DNA of 64,000 nucleotides, taken from assembly GCF_014839805.1 (NCBI RefSeq), contig NC_051121.1:6369116-6433115 (forward strand), read 5' to 3'. Each line of letters begins with the position of its first letter. Position 1 is the stretch's first letter. The notes under the pieces were generated by a model that was not told the DNA's origin, made no database searches, and saw only the letters and a list, made by a program, of their open reading frames with translations. Positions 10,971 through 22,959 of the stretch are shown here, piece after piece. A program made the translations under genes and the position numbers. The stretch comes from Manduca sexta (lineage: Eukaryota > Arthropoda > Insecta > Lepidoptera > Sphingidae).

Positions 10971-11954
10971 AATAAACTGTTTAGGTATGTAAGTTGATTA
11001 TTTTGTAAATACCTCCATTTTTTAAATACGCCAGAAATACTCACAGTTCGTTCGCGCTGTTTATTTTTATTAAATAGACAATAAATGAAGTAGGTATTTT
11101 ATCGGAAAGTAATGCTTAAATAAAGTAGGTATTTCCGACGGTCCTAGGCCCGTGTAAAGTATGAAGGAAAAATTGGAGTATCCATTTACTTATTTAATTA
11201 TGATTTTTAATAAATTTAATAATGCCTGTTCTACCAAAGTGAAAATGAAAAAAAAATAATAAACAATTGCGTTCTTGCCTCGTATCAGCTGATTCATGAT
11301 GTGATGTAGGTACGTAACGTAAGTTGTGATCTGATATTATCCAAACCATCATAAAGCAATTAATTTAAAAGGGGTGGTATACCAGTTTTTAAAGGGACTC
11401 TGGAAACGCGCGCGCATCTTTTCGCTCTTGGTTGGTATCAGCTGACACGCGTTGGTATTGTACGTCGTTTGTGAATGAATTGTAGCGGCGCGGCGTTACT
11501 ATAAAATTATTATCAAACTCAAACGAGTGAAAAATATTATTTGGATTATTTTTTAATTATCGACATTAGAATTTATTCACTATTTTTTCTTCGTCCTACA
11601 AACTGTTCTAAGTAACCACGCTTCGGTTCCAAAACGACTATAAAGTTACGGTGTATAATTTTAAAGTTTATAATATAATTTTCGTAATTATTAACGGTCT
11701 GGCATACAAATTATATAATTGCTACATTTTGAAACTACTATGGTACATAAGGTATCACGAATATTTCATTTACATCTCGTACTAGAGTCTCAGGATACTT
11801 TTTTATGGAAGTTCAGTAATATTGCTTTATAGGACTACCTTTGTTGTTGTTTTTCTATGATTTTATAGAATTATATGAGACTGATTTAAATAATTATTAT
11901 CAATATTTTAAAGTAATAAAATTATATAATTACAATAAATTAATTGATTATATT
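10971..11954. other. No gene recognised
   Basis: AT-rich sequence with a short GC-richer patch around 11390-11500. No coding match, terminal repeats or tandem structure that I can support. Confidence 0.5.
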
Positions 11955-11958
11955 ATAC

Positions 11959-12337
11959 TGTAACACCACTGCGCGGCGAGAGTGTGCAGCCGCAATATTA
12001 CACGCCTCCCCAGTCGCTGCGCACGCACACAACGATGACCGCCCTAATAAAAACGGCAAACACGGGCCGGAGCAGTCAGTTAACGCTAGCGCGCCGCCGT
12101 ATCCAGTACTGGAAAGGAGGCTACCGCTAGCTGAGACGCTCCCCGCTCCCCACACCGCGACCGGACTATTCCGCTTCCCGGGTGTAGCTTCGTTTCGCAC
12201 CACGCGTCACGAACTCGCCTGGAACGGAACGCTGTTCCTACCGCTAATATATCGTATATTGTGACTGTGTGTAAAAATAAACTCATTGTTGGACGATCTT
12301 CTTTTAATCTCATCCGTTTCACCAAACAAGTCTTACA
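11959..12337 (+). mobile_element. Solo LTR (379 bp) of an LTR retrotransposon, 4-bp TSD
   Basis: The segment starts TGTAACACC and ends TCTTACA, so it has the TG...CA ends and a short TGTAA/TTACA inverted terminus. It is flanked by ATAC at 11955-11958 and 12338-12341, a 4-bp target duplication. It is GC-rich (for example gcgcgccgccg) in AT-rich surroundings and has aataaa followed by a T-rich stretch near its right end, as in a polyadenylation region. No internal coding region or second LTR adjoins it, so it is a solo LTR left by recombination. Size and 4-bp TSD are compatible with gypsy-type elements. Confidence 0.88.
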
Positions 12338-12984
12338 ATACTGCTTTGTTTTTCCTTAATCCCTTAAAGCTATCATAAATATGATAGCTATTAGCGATCA
12401 TAGCTAATAAAAGATCGATTGAATTTAACAACATCGATGAGTTCTGCGAATAACCTAAGAAGAAAAAGACAACTACGAAAAAGTCATCCAGGGTTATTCG
12501 ATCCAAGAGGGGTGATAGTTCGTACATCAGATCAAGCAGCGCTGACGGCACACATGCATCATACAGTATTAAAATTTAAATTTATTATGTGTATAAAATA
12601 AAAAATATTGTACCTACGGCACAATGAAAACACGCTGAAATGAGAGTTAAATATTACACGGTAACTGACTGTGATAAGATCTCCCAAACCATAAAGTAAC
12701 GTAAAGTAAGTAGGACACGATATACAATATCAATAACTGTAGGGACACATATATAACGTAGTGTTTTAAGTTGCAGTAGCGTGAATATCTGTGAGTGACG
12801 AATGTAACGTAATATAACAATGGACAATGGATAAATCCTGGACATGCACCACACGGCGACATCCAATCAGTGCCCAGTGGTCAGGAAGATCCGCAGCGAT
12901 ATAATAGCCAAATCTGACTACGTCCAGGAACAATAAGAATCCAACAACCACATGCATCAACATCACCCAGTGCAGTACGGACCG

Positions 12985-13320
12985 CAATTATAAATGCCAT
13001 CATGAACTTCTCCACCACTTGGACAATAAGAACTGCGACATTGCTCTTATCAGCGAACCTTACGTGGGCAAAAACCTAACTACATAATTACCACCAGGAT
13101 TTAATATATACCAGTTTTCTAGAGAAAACCCTGTCAAAGCGTATCGGTCTCAGCCTCTACATAATACTCTTTTACAAATCTATCCACCATGGAGCTATAA
13201 ATAAGAGGAGAAAACACACGTGACTAATGTCTATGTTGAATCCAGGGAATACGTGAACGGAACCCTACACAAACACAACTACTAACTCAACAGTATTATA
13301 TTAATTGGTTCCGCCAAGAA
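12985..13320 (+). pseudogene. LINE endonuclease fragment (R1-like)
   Basis: Around 13000-13140 one frame reads CDIALISEPYVGKNL then LPPGFNIYQFSRENPVKA, the start of an apurinic-like endonuclease as found in R1-clade and related LINEs. Stops follow. The upstream part (12830-12980) may hold a degraded zinc-knuckle region, which I cannot confirm. It ends where the Jockey-like element begins. Confidence 0.6.
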
Positions 13321-13464
13321 GACTTCACATTTTTTAAAAAAAAATCGCATTTATTAGTTGGCAGTCTATTCCCTATTTCCTTCGTTTCCTATTTCCGCAC
13401 CCTTCTCCCTCACACACGCACGCCTACCCTATCTGTCGCACGCGCCCCGCGCCGAACCATCCAC

Positions 13465-14306
13465 GCGGGCGCTATATTAACATCGGTACTCGCCACCGCC
13501 GCACTCAACCTAAGGGGCCTAAAAAGCCACCGAAGGTTATCCTTCAGCTTCCCGAAGGGGTTCCCCTTCAAACCTTCTTTGATGCACTCACCAGTGAGGG
13601 CATCAAAATCCCGCCTAACGCCTGGAACAGTGGCCAAAAACTGCTGTCCCTCCAGCCCGGGTCAATTAGCGACCACCGCGAACTGACCAAATTTCTCGAT
13701 AGCAAACGCTATCACTATTATACCTTTGCGCTCCCGGACGAGCGCCGATACAGGTATGTCATCCGCGGCATACCCATCCAAATGTCGGCCATAGAGGTCC
13801 AACAAGGACTAAAGGCCAAGGGCAGCACAGCCCTAGAGGTGCACCGAATGCACCGCAAGTCGCGTCTTTCACGACCAGGCATCCAATATGAGATGGTCCT
13901 GGCTGTCCTAGCCACCTCCGATGACGTGAAAGCTCTGTACGAGATTCGCGATATCTCGGGCCTCGGCGGCTTCACCGTCGAGACCCCACACAAGACAAAC
14001 GAGGTCACGCAGTGTCACAACTGCCAAAAGTACGGCCACAATTCGCGTGGTTGTCACCTCCCCGCCAGGTGCGTCAAGTGCCTCGGCGAACACGGCAAGT
14101 CAGAGTGCCCACGCCCCAAAGATAGGTCTCAGTGCACGGAGCCGCCTTCGTGCACTAACTGCCGGCAATCTGGCCATCCAGCCAATTATCGGGGTTGTCC
14201 ACGGGCACCCAAGTCCCAATTTAGGGCTCCTAGAGCCAATCAGGCCCCTAAGGCGAAGGCCCCTCAGGCCGAAAAATTTAATTTTGGCCCCAGCCCCGGT
14301 ACGTAA
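13465..14306 (+). pseudogene. LINE ORF1 (gag-like, three CCHC zinc knuckles)
   Basis: The protein binds element RNA in the ribonucleoprotein particle. One frame is open from at least 13465 to the stop ending at 14306, but its first ATG is at 13782, inside the conserved part; the segment before it (PEGVPLQTFFDALTSEG and following) is clearly gag-like. The original start is therefore lost or lies further 5'. Residues after YRYVIRGIP form the PRE_C2HC-type region. They are followed by three knuckles: CHNCQKYGHNSRGC, CVKCLGEHGKSEC and CTNCRQSGHPANYRGC. The frame ends soon after. A Pro/Ala/Ser-rich tail and an amphipathic stretch that look like the natural C-terminus continue in the next frame, the one used by ORF2. 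Confidence 0.85.
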
Positions 14307-14718
14307 TCCGTGGTTTCCCACCGCGGTACGCGCCGACTCGCGTTCCCAGGCCCAGGGCGGTGGTTCTCCCGGAGGATCTCCCGCCACCCCGGCCACACCA
14401 GCCGCAGCGGCCTCTGTTCCTGCTCCCGTCCCAACGCCCTCGACCTCTAAGGCTACCTCTTCCAAGGTAGTCAAGTCGAAGGCTCCCTCACCATCCAAAC
14501 CCCAGGTGGCGGCGACTCCGGCGTCTAGCGGCGCGGCTTCTTCGCCCCATTTCGCCTTCTCTCTGGCTTCTCCAGAGATCATCCAACTCCACGCGCTGAT
14601 CCATGACTGCGCGTCTCAAATGAAGGCACTGGGTCATTCTGACTCCACCCTTCTCGCCCAAATATACAACGCCCAACAGCGCATCTTCCAGCTCACGCTG
14701 GACTCTTTTCTCTCCGTA

Positions 14719-17694
14719 ATGGCTTCACCAGACGGAAATAACCCATCGCGACTCAAGCCCCGCTCCCTCAGAGGCTTTTTCAACCTTAATGGTTTACGAG
14801 GCCAACGAGCCGAACTCTCTGATTTTGTTCGCGATCATAAATTGGACGTCTTCCTCCTCCAGGAAACGTTCCTTAAACCCACCCAACGCAGTCCCAAACT
14901 TCCCAATTTTAATCTTGTGCGAAACGATCACACCAATGGCCCTAAAGGAGGCACTCTCATCTATTACAAAAGGTCCCTGCATTGCATACCTCTCGACCCC
15001 CCCAAAAGCGTGAGCAACATTGAGGCTTCGGTGTGCAGGCTTTCCATGACAGAACACCCGCCGATCACTCAGATCTCGGCCTATCTCTCACCCAGTAAGG
15101 AGCTTCACTCCAACGAACTTGTAACCCTACTTAGTATGGGGGAGTCCGTCCTTCTGGCGGGCGACCTTAACGCCAAGAACACTCTCTGGAACTGCAACTC
15201 TACCAACGGTAGGGGTGCGGCACTCGAGAGCTGTCTTGACGAAATTGACATGAGTATTCTGGTTCCTTCTGAACCCACCCACTATAGCTTCATAGACGAT
15301 AGTTACAGACCAGATATTTTAGATATAGCACTCGTAAGGAACGTGTGTCTCAACGTGCGTTCCCTGCGAGTGTTACACGAGTTAGACTCTGACCACAGAC
15401 CTGTGATCCTAGATCTAGCCCCCCATAACGGTCCCTCAGACACAGGTCCTAACGATCAGGTGAAAATGTCGACGAATTGGCGGCTCTTGAGCACCAAACT
15501 CGCCGACACTTCATCTAATGATCTCTCTATTATTCCGCCCAACATCGTGACTCGCGAGGAAACGACCGGCGCGATTCGCTCCTTCACCAACCATCTCCAC
15601 CACGTCTTGAGCGAAAGCTCCGAGAGGGTGCCCGAAACCGGCAACGATCAAGGGCATCTTCCCGATGACGTGAGATGGGTGCTGAGGAGGCGAAACGCAG
15701 CACTAAAAGCCTGCGTGTTTGATCCCTCCCCGGATCGACGGCGTCTTGCGCGTTACCTCCAACGTGAGGCCAGACGTCGCATACAAGAGGCCGTCGATTC
15801 GAGGTGGGAACAGCACTTGTCGGAAATCAAACCGACCCACACGGCTTTTTGGAAGCTGGTCCGCTCTTTCAAGAGAAAGGATGTGGCCTCTTTTCCTCCG
15901 CTCAATCGTCCGAACCAACGCCCCGCGTTTGACGACGACGAGAAAGCGGAATTATTAGCCTCCACCCTGCAGTCTCAATGCTCGCTCGCATCTACCCCCG
16001 TAGACCACGATCATCTTGTTGCGGTAGACACATTCGTCGAAAGTAGGAACGCGATCCCTCCGCCGCCTATTCCGCGACCGTTCCAAACAATAGACCCGGA
16101 CGTCGACGCGCCCCCCCACCCCCTCGCGCCGGTGACGATTGAAGAAGTCGTCGATCTGATTAAGGCACTAAAAAGGCGAAAAGCCCCCGGGGCTGACGGT
16201 ATCCCCACTAGGTTACTGAAAATGCTACCGGGGCATCTGGTCAAGATTCTTGCTGACATCCTCAATGCAGCATTCCAGAACTGCTACTTTCCTGAGGCCT
16301 GGAAAGAAGCAGTCGTGATAGGTATTCACAAGCCGGGTAAACCCGCTTCAGAACCGGCCTCTTATAGGCCCATTAGCCTTCTCAGTACGATAGGGAAACT
16401 TTATGAGCGGATCGTCCTCGACCGTCTCAAAATAGTAGCTCACTCCCACAATCTGCTCCCTCCGGAGCAGTTTGGTTTTCGAAATAGGCACAGTTGGGTG
16501 CATCAGATACTCCGCATCACGGAGCATGTCTATTCTAAATTTAAGTTAGGATTTTATACCGATGCTCTCTTCTTCGATGTTGAGAAAGCATTCGACAAAG
16601 TGTGGCACAACGGCTTGTTCAAGCTGTACACTCTCAACGTGCCCACACAGCTCGTGCACATCATACGAGAATTTTTGTCGAATCGCGGTTTCAAATATCG
16701 CGTCGAGGGCACCCTTTCCACTCGTCATACCATCTCGGCCGGAGTCCCGCAAGGCTCCGCGCTATCACCTTTTCTCTTCTCGCTATATACTAGCGATATT
16801 CCTAAATACAAAGATTCCCATCTGGCGCTCTTCGCGGACGACACGGCGATCTACGCTTCACGTAGAGAACCGGAACATGTGGTGCGCATTTTGCAGGCCG
16901 CCGCCGACCAGCTCGGCGAGTGGTTTCGCAAATGGCGCATCACAGTCAGCCCCTCCAAAAGCCAAGCTATCCTTTTTTATAGGAAATTTCAGAAAGAAGC
17001 GCCTAACGCTTCAGTTAGATTGTCTGGCCAGATCATCCCTTGGACCAATAAGGTCAAATATCTAGGTGTGTACCTTGATCAGAGGTTGACCTTCGTCCCA
17101 CACGTAAATGCGGTACGCGCGCGAGCCGCATTCGCGATGGGCTAGCTTCGCTGGCTCTTGAACAAAAATAGTAAGATGTCTATCCGCAACAAGATTAGGA
17201 TCTTTACTGCGTGCGTTAGACCGATCATGACGTACGCGTCCCCCGCGTTCGCGCATGTACCGCCTGCTCGACTTAAGCGTCTGCAGGTGTTACAAAACAA
17301 ATTTCTCAGACGTGCACTCGGTGCCCCGTGGTACGTTCGCAATCGCAACCTCCACGTGGACACCGATATGCCGACCATAAGGCACTTTATGCACATGGCC
17401 AGCAGACGCTATTTCGATAAGGCAGTCAATCACCCGAATCCTCTAATCCGACTAAATTCGAAATACACTCCATTCGACCGCGCGAAATGGAGAAGACCGC
17501 GTTCAGTTCTATCAGATCCAGAGGACAATATAACTCTGGCAATCCGTAGAAAGCACGAGCTGTTCAAAAAGCTCAAACACTCCACACGACCGCTGCTCCG
17601 TCCTCGCCGTCGAGGACCTCGCCGCGTCCCCCGTCCTCCCGACCCTTCTGATAATTCCGGCCCGGGCGCCGATGTAATCATGTTAGACAGTTAG
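14719..17694 (+). pseudogene. LINE ORF2: endonuclease and reverse transcriptase, one nonsense codon
   Basis: ORF2 nicks target DNA and reverse-transcribes the element. I place the start at ATG 14719 (MASPDGNN), just before the endonuclease. The endonuclease shows LLQETFLKP, LLAGDLNAKNTLWN and ELDSDHRPVILDL. The reverse transcriptase shows YRPISLLSTIGKLYERI, FFDVEKAFDKVWH, SAGVPQGSALSPFLF and the catalytic FADDTA at 16831-16848. The frame is open from 14047 to a TAG at 17143-17145, then continues in the same frame to 17694 with a normal C-terminal domain (YASPAFAHVPPARLKRLQ). That single TAG removes about 180 residues. Repaired length is about 991 residues, usual for Jockey-type ORF2. Confidence 0.95.
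17143..17145 (+). other. In-frame TAG stop within ORF2
   Basis: The only interruption of the ORF2 frame. Sequence on both sides is in the same frame and conserved in character, so this is a point nonsense mutation (or sequencing error) rather than a natural end. Confidence 0.9.
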
Positions 17695-18012
17695 GTCGCT
17701 TGCACACCTTTCGCGTTTCCATAATCGCTGATGTCCCCAAAACATCTTCTCTCAGTGGCCGTCCTGAGCCGAGGCCGTGACCCTTTAGAGGGTCGCCCTC
17801 AGCATGGTCACTTAAGGGCTCGTAGTGCCTAAAGCACTCACCCGCAAGACCGGTGTGTTTGTATAAGCCGGCCCTGCCAGGCTAACAAACGTATGACAGG
17901 AATAAATAAAAAAAAAAAAAAAAAAACACCGCCGCAGCCATTGCTTTGGCTGTCGAAAATACGCATGAACTGTTCATAACGCTCGCTTTTAAACGCAAAA
18001 TAACTCCTTTGA

Positions 18013-18059
18013 GACCGAACTCTTGTGCATTACTGTTGGTAATGCACAAGAGTTCGGTC
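18013..18059. repeat. Perfect 21-bp hairpin with 5-base loop
   Basis: 18013-18033 (gaccgaactcttgtgcatta plus c) and 18039-18059 are exact reverse complements around tgttg. It sits directly upstream of a degraded hAT-type fragment, about 90 bp past the LINE poly-A tail. Confidence 0.93.
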
Positions 18060-18068
18060 ATGCACATG

Positions 18069-18230
18069 TTGCATACTGTTGGTGTCACAGCAATGATTGG
18101 CAAAGAAAAAGGTGTAGTAAAGAGAATCAAGGATAAAAAATCAGGTCTAATATCGTATCAGTGCATAATTCACTACAGAGCCTTTTGTGAAAAACTTATC
18201 ACTACACTGAAATAAGTGATACGATAGCTT
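18069..18230 (+). pseudogene. hAT-type fragment (GTF2IRD2/ZBED5-like)
   Basis: The frame reads AMIGKEKGVVKRIKDK then LISYQCIIHYRAFCEKL. This resembles the region after the second catalytic Asp in hAT-derived proteins of the ZBED5/GTF2IRD2 group (DGAPAM..., CIIHQEALC). Short and isolated, so it is a relic. Confidence 0.55.
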
Positions 18231-18357
18231 GGTCAAGTGAATAATAATAAACACCAAGGCAAGAGTTTAATTAACTGGCTCCGAGCTGAAGAGGAAACCG
18301 CCTCACAATCTCCCATATTGGTAGTGAAGAAGGTTATGGAGACGGGGGCTTATTAAT

Positions 18358-18769
18358 GTTCGAGGCCAAAAAAACACTGCACTGTCATCAAGAGATAAAT
18401 GCCGAATATTTCGAAGAATGGTTAGAGGGAATTATACCAAGGCTAAAAACTACTTCGGTATTGGTTCTAGATAATACCCCTTACCACTCAAGAACACTAG
18501 AAAATGAAACACTACTGCCTCGCGGGTAGCACAAATTATCACCATTCTGCGACCGCCCATTATCATTGTGAATAAAACCGATAGAATTATTTTGAGCTCA
18601 AGTCAAGGATCACGTCGCCTGGAATATTATGACATTCAAAATGAATGAAGTCAAACAATCATTTGAAGACGGTTTACAAGAAGTGACACCGCAGAGGTGG
18701 AATGTATGTGTTAAACATGTAATAAAGGTAAAAGACAAAATATACAAATTAGACATCAGTGACAATTAA
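18358..18769 (+). pseudogene. Tc1/mariner-type (DDE_3) transposase relic 3
   Basis: Reading from 18358 gives FEAKKTLHCHQEINAEYFEEW and then VLVLDNTPYHSRTLENE, matching the D-N-A-x-YHS block around the second catalytic Asp of a common insect DDE_3 family. After a gap and stops, AQVKDHVAWNIMTFKMNEV and VTPQRWNVCVKHVI follow, which is the region after the third acidic residue. The segment ends at a stop at 18767-18769. Stops and frameshifts make it non-functional. Confidence 0.75.
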
Positions 18770-18974
18770 TTTATAATAAATGTTATTGATTCTCAGTTAT
18801 CAATAAGTTCGTCTGATTCAAGTGATAATGAAGGCTTGTGAACTGATTCAGTATGTGATGATAAAATGCTCTTTATATAACAAATAAAATATAATTCGGT
18901 TATGTTGGTGCTTTTCATTTTAACCAGCCTACTTTTATTATAAATGCTAGTTTGTGAGGATGGATGTATGATAG

Positions 18975-19382
18975 CAGAGGTAATTAAGAGAGCAGGTGAT
19001 CAGATCAGGGTAGTACGAGTAAAGTTACCTTCAAGAGAAATGTTAACAAGCTGAATTGTGTATATTTATCCACTTGAAATAGATGACAAATGAAATTCAG
19101 CACCGATGGCAGAATCACTTAATGAAATCGAAAGCGATATCTTCTGACTAGTAGTCTAGTGCTGGAGGGGTCAAGAGTCAATGAGGCGGCTATAAGGGAC
19201 AGATCAGACGCATCAGCGCGTGCAACCCAAATCAGAAGCAAACCAAACAGAGTATCAGCAATGAGAGCAAAAGAAAAAGTCAGGGTGTGGACGTCCCAAT
19301 TGCTTATAAAATTGTTTGATTAAGACATAAATGGTAATCAGTAAACGATAACACTTCTTGTTTGTCTTTTCTCTGGTGGGAG
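18975..19382 (+). pseudogene. BEL/Pao-type polyprotein C-terminal relic
   Basis: Bases 18980-19080 read GDQIRVVRVKLPSREMLT and then YIYPLEI, like the DUF5641 end of BEL/Pao polyproteins. The following 200 bp are Arg/Ala-rich in one frame. Near 19373-19382 a purine-rich ggtgggag precedes TGTCGCG at 19383, which would fit a polypurine tract and LTR start. No matching second LTR was found. Confidence 0.5.
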
Positions 19383-19681
19383 TGTCGCGAATCTGAAATT
19401 TTATGTTTTTAGTTGCTTTTGTTTTACCAACCTAGCAACAATGATTAGCGGAGCGAAGATAGTTGCTAAATGGTTAGTAAATAAGTTAATGCTGAAGCAC
19501 TTTTATTATTATGTCAAGGAGGCGCGGGAGAAAAACATAGCTCGATAAATAATGTAAGTCAATTTGTAGTTTTACCAGTGTTAAAGTATTGCAATCTATT
19601 ATGTATCCGCCCTAGTAGGAGTCAACTTGAAGAACAAAGAATGGCCCGTTACCTTTTAGTTTTGTCATACATAAATTTAAA

Positions 19682-19915
19682 ATGAGCCTTAAAATAAAGA
19701 AGAAAGCTACGAATAGTGTATTTCAATTTAAAAAATTGGCGATGAGGAAGAAGGCGGTGTTTGGACAGATTGAGCTCTATACTGAGGAGAAAGACTTCAA
19801 CGACTATGTCGATAGAATGGAACAATTATTTATCGTAAACGGAATAGAATAAGAAAGGAAAGTAGCGATGCTACTAACACTAATGGGGCCGGAGCCCTAT
19901 AACGTAGCGAAAATT
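19682..19915 (+). pseudogene. Gypsy-type gag fragment
   Basis: From the ATG at 19682 the frame includes AVFGQIELYTEEKDFNDYVD then RMEQLFIVNGIE. After one stop (19850-19852) it goes on with RKVAMLLTLMGPEPYNVAK. The Phe-Asp-x-Tyr-x2-Arg-x-Glu pattern and the LLTLMGPEPY block are typical of Ty3/gypsy gag N-termini. It is a short dead fragment. Confidence 0.7.
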
Positions 19916-20454
19916 AAGTATTGTCATATTCTGATTTAATAGATTTAGATCTGAGAAAATTACTCATCAATCAACTGTTAAGGAGAACAGCTTTTTTATA
20001 TCCTATTGTAATAATAGAGTTCTACCGGAAGAGCCGGACCAGGCCCTAGTAAGAAATCATCACGACGGCGTACAGTGAAATCAAGACTAGGCCCTACTGA
20101 GAATACATTGCCAGACCCAGAAGACGAGCCAATATTGTTATCTAGTAAAAAGACAGCACGAAGTCGTATTGAGATGCCAATGACAAACCCGAACGAGGAG
20201 CTAGCACAAAAGCCAGGGCCTGACTATACCCTGGAGTCAGTACAACACATACGATTGAATCTAGTTCTGCCAATCCTATTGATTCTGAATTACCGATAGC
20301 GAATGTGTGACATCACCCTACTAGAGAGCCTTCAAATATTACGTATGATTTGAAGTCTCATAACATACCTTCCACATCAAAAAATGATGGAACTAACGAA
20401 ACACCAACTATCAAACCATGCATAACTACTGAAGTTGAAAGGCCCTGTCCAAAA

Positions 20455-20995
20455 ATATATCCGTAAAACACGACCAGAAAAGGAAAAACGTAAGGTAATT
20501 CGCGAATATACACATACTCCGAAAAGTAAAGAATAGAAGAACTGCAAAAGGCTAAGAATGAAGCAGAACTAAAAAAAAAAATAAAAGATATGAAAACTGC
20601 TCAAAACTTGTTAGGTATAACTGCATAATTCTGTAAGGTCCAACATGGAATTCTCAGATGATTACATTGTTAATACTTCTCCACCTGCAGCAAGTGACCT
20701 TCTGGATAAAGACTATGTTATAACAAAGGTTATTAATGTAGGAAAGAAGCAACATTTTAAACATTTTGCTGGGAAAATACCTATAGTAGGTATTACAATA
20801 TGAAGATTGCCAAGGGGATAATTTATTAGTCTTTTTTTTAAGCTTAAACTGACTGGAACATTTGTATGCCCTGATATAAAAGATGAAGCTTCGATTAATA
20901 TCTCTGATATTGTCCTGAAGTAACTAAATCCTATAGTGAAACAAGGCACTAGCAGAAATACTTCTCTATTCAATTTTAAAATAAATATGTCACCT
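20455..20995 (+). pseudogene. pogo-like transposase C-terminal relic
   Basis: Bases 20455-20530 give a basic stretch (PKIYP, then TRPEKEKRKVIREYTHTP after a stop) like the linker after the DDE domain. Bases 20690-20990 give LLDKDYVITKVINVGKKQHF and, in a second frame, FVCPDIKDEASINISDIVLK and VKQGTSRN. This resembles the C-terminal accessory domain of pogo-like insect transposases. Two frames are needed and stops interrupt them. The upstream open segment 20075-20299 was not recognised. Confidence 0.5.
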
Positions 20996-22765
20996 TACAT
21001 TTCAATGTAATTGAAATGTAAGCTAATTTACTTCATAACTATTAAAATAATAAAAGTAATGACAACTGATTAAGACACTTAAAGAATGATCATCTTATTG
21101 TTTAAATATTTTTTTAACAATATTGTGTTGGATACATGAATAGCAGAAAGCATTAGTTCATTTAAATTTTGATCAATCTTAAGCACACATAATTTACCAC
21201 TATGGGCCCCAACTCACCCTACTCTTATAAAAAATAAAGATTAATGACTGTCAACTGCCAATCACACACTCACTATAAATGCACACTACTACTAGACCAA
21301 ACATTTTCCAGGGGGGCACCAACAAGGGACAAACAAAATTATGGGCATGTAGTTCTGATCCTCTGGAAGATCCTCATGTGCTCACTCACCTTACCGGCAA
21401 GGGAGAAGCAAAATTGCACATCACAGTGAAGCTTCTCTCCTTGCCTGTGTATCACACACACAGACAAACTCACTGGCTCTTTGCAGCAATATTTTCAATA
21501 CAATCATGACAAAACACTGGAGGACAAAAAGCTATCTGTTAGTAAAACTTTGGAATAATTCATCTCCCCCAATACAATGCCACCGATGATGTTGCTATAC
21601 CTAATACCATGTTATTTCCTAATGCGGATTCCAACCTTGGTGCTACTAACATGTTTAATAGTAGAGAAACTTTCCAACTTTCCAGAACATTCCCCAAAAG
21701 ACCACCACAATAATTAAGTATGTTAGGGGATACTAAGCTATTGGTAAATACTATGGGGATATTACAAAATTAGTGATAACTTAGTTTCCAAAACTGTACA
21801 AAATGTTAACTTTGGTGGATAATACACGACAAAAAGCTTTTACTATATAATTTATACGCCACCATTAACAAAAATAGATACTTATATAATATATCGACAT
21901 CAAAAGTTTTTAATACACTGTTTACAGACAATATCACTGCACTTGTTTTAATACCAAAAAAACATTGTAACGAGGTTATGTTATGTTATGAAACGATTCT
22001 TCTGAGGATTACTGCCACAAATATACCTATCTACAAAACATTGAGCACTTACAATCGTGAATACTGAATAACCATCATTGTGACCATCGAATATTTTGTG
22101 AAACTACGGTATAAAAATAGCACATCTACATTCGCAATATTGAAATTACTGACTAATGCAGACCACATTTGACTAGACAGAAAAGATATTTAGTTTCGTT
22201 AAAACGTTGCAATCACCTCACTGATAACATTTCTAATTACTGTTTCTCATCGTCAAATAAAAATAGTAACCACCAAATTCTACGTATATCAACACTCGAA
22301 AAGGAATCCAAAGGAGCAAAGACAAATCAACGCAGCCAACAGAGACCAATAAACTAACGCCAAAACGTGACGAAAATCAGAACTAGCGGCCGCCATCTTG
22401 AGGAATGTCATAATTGACATACAAAAAAATGTTGCCTACATTATAGTACATAACGTAATGAATAATTATTCTGTTTAAAATGCGTGGTATGCACAGATTG
22501 ATAGAAAAAGTAAGTAGATACTCGGTGAAACAGTGTTGTAAAAATCGATTGTTACACATGGTAAAATTTAGGATGATAATTTTGATAGGTCATACTTAGG
22601 AGAACGGTAGTGTATAATCATTTTTGAACGTATTCGATTATCGATTACTATTATTAAAAACTTGATATCGATATTTGCATAATTATTTGGTACTCTTCTT
22701 TCTATTACCTATGTAATAAATAGATAAAAAAACGCTGAATTACTTCCTATGTTAATTTGAAATCT
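20996..22765. other. No gene recognised
   Basis: AT-rich. A small palindrome (cttacatttcaatg and its complement) lies at about 20993-21021. The stretch 21240-21740 is somewhat less AT-rich and gives short open frames without recognisable motifs. Near 22380-22430 a GC-rich gcggccgccatctt occurs. Confidence 0.5.
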
Positions 22766-22959
22766 TTAATAGTTTACAATGATTTTATGTTTGTTACTAG
22801 CCATGAGATCATTGGTGCACGCGTTTAGCTGGGATGCCAGCACACACTCGTCTCGGTTTCGTGTGCTAATTTCTATACAATGTTCCAAATTCTTGTCCAA
22901 CTTTTTCATGAGTTTTGTATCTTTGGCGTAGAATTTGCTTACCAATGTCAATAGATTAT
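22766..22959 (-). CDS. OBP exon 3: C4, C5, C6 and stop
   Basis: Entered after ttttttcag (22962-22960). It encodes the helix LLTLVSKFYAKDTKLMKKLD, then C4, C5 and C6 with eight residues between C5 and C6, and a short tail to the stop at 22766. Confidence 0.92.

Larger units (their letters stand above)
13340..17926 (+). mobile_element. Jockey-like non-LTR retrotransposon, near full length
   Basis: A GC-rich block clearly distinct from its AT-rich flanks. It carries a gag-like ORF1 with three zinc knuckles, an ORF2 with endonuclease and reverse transcriptase, a 3' untranslated part (17695-17900) and a poly-A tail (17904-17926). The left boundary near 13340 is set by the change in composition, and I could not identify a target-site duplication. 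The element looks young because ORF2 has only one in-frame stop over nearly 3 kb. Confidence 0.92.

Noticed and set aside
14100..14582. 160-codon minus-strand frame opposite the LINE
   Set aside because: Antisense shadow of the GC-rich ORF1/ORF2 junction.
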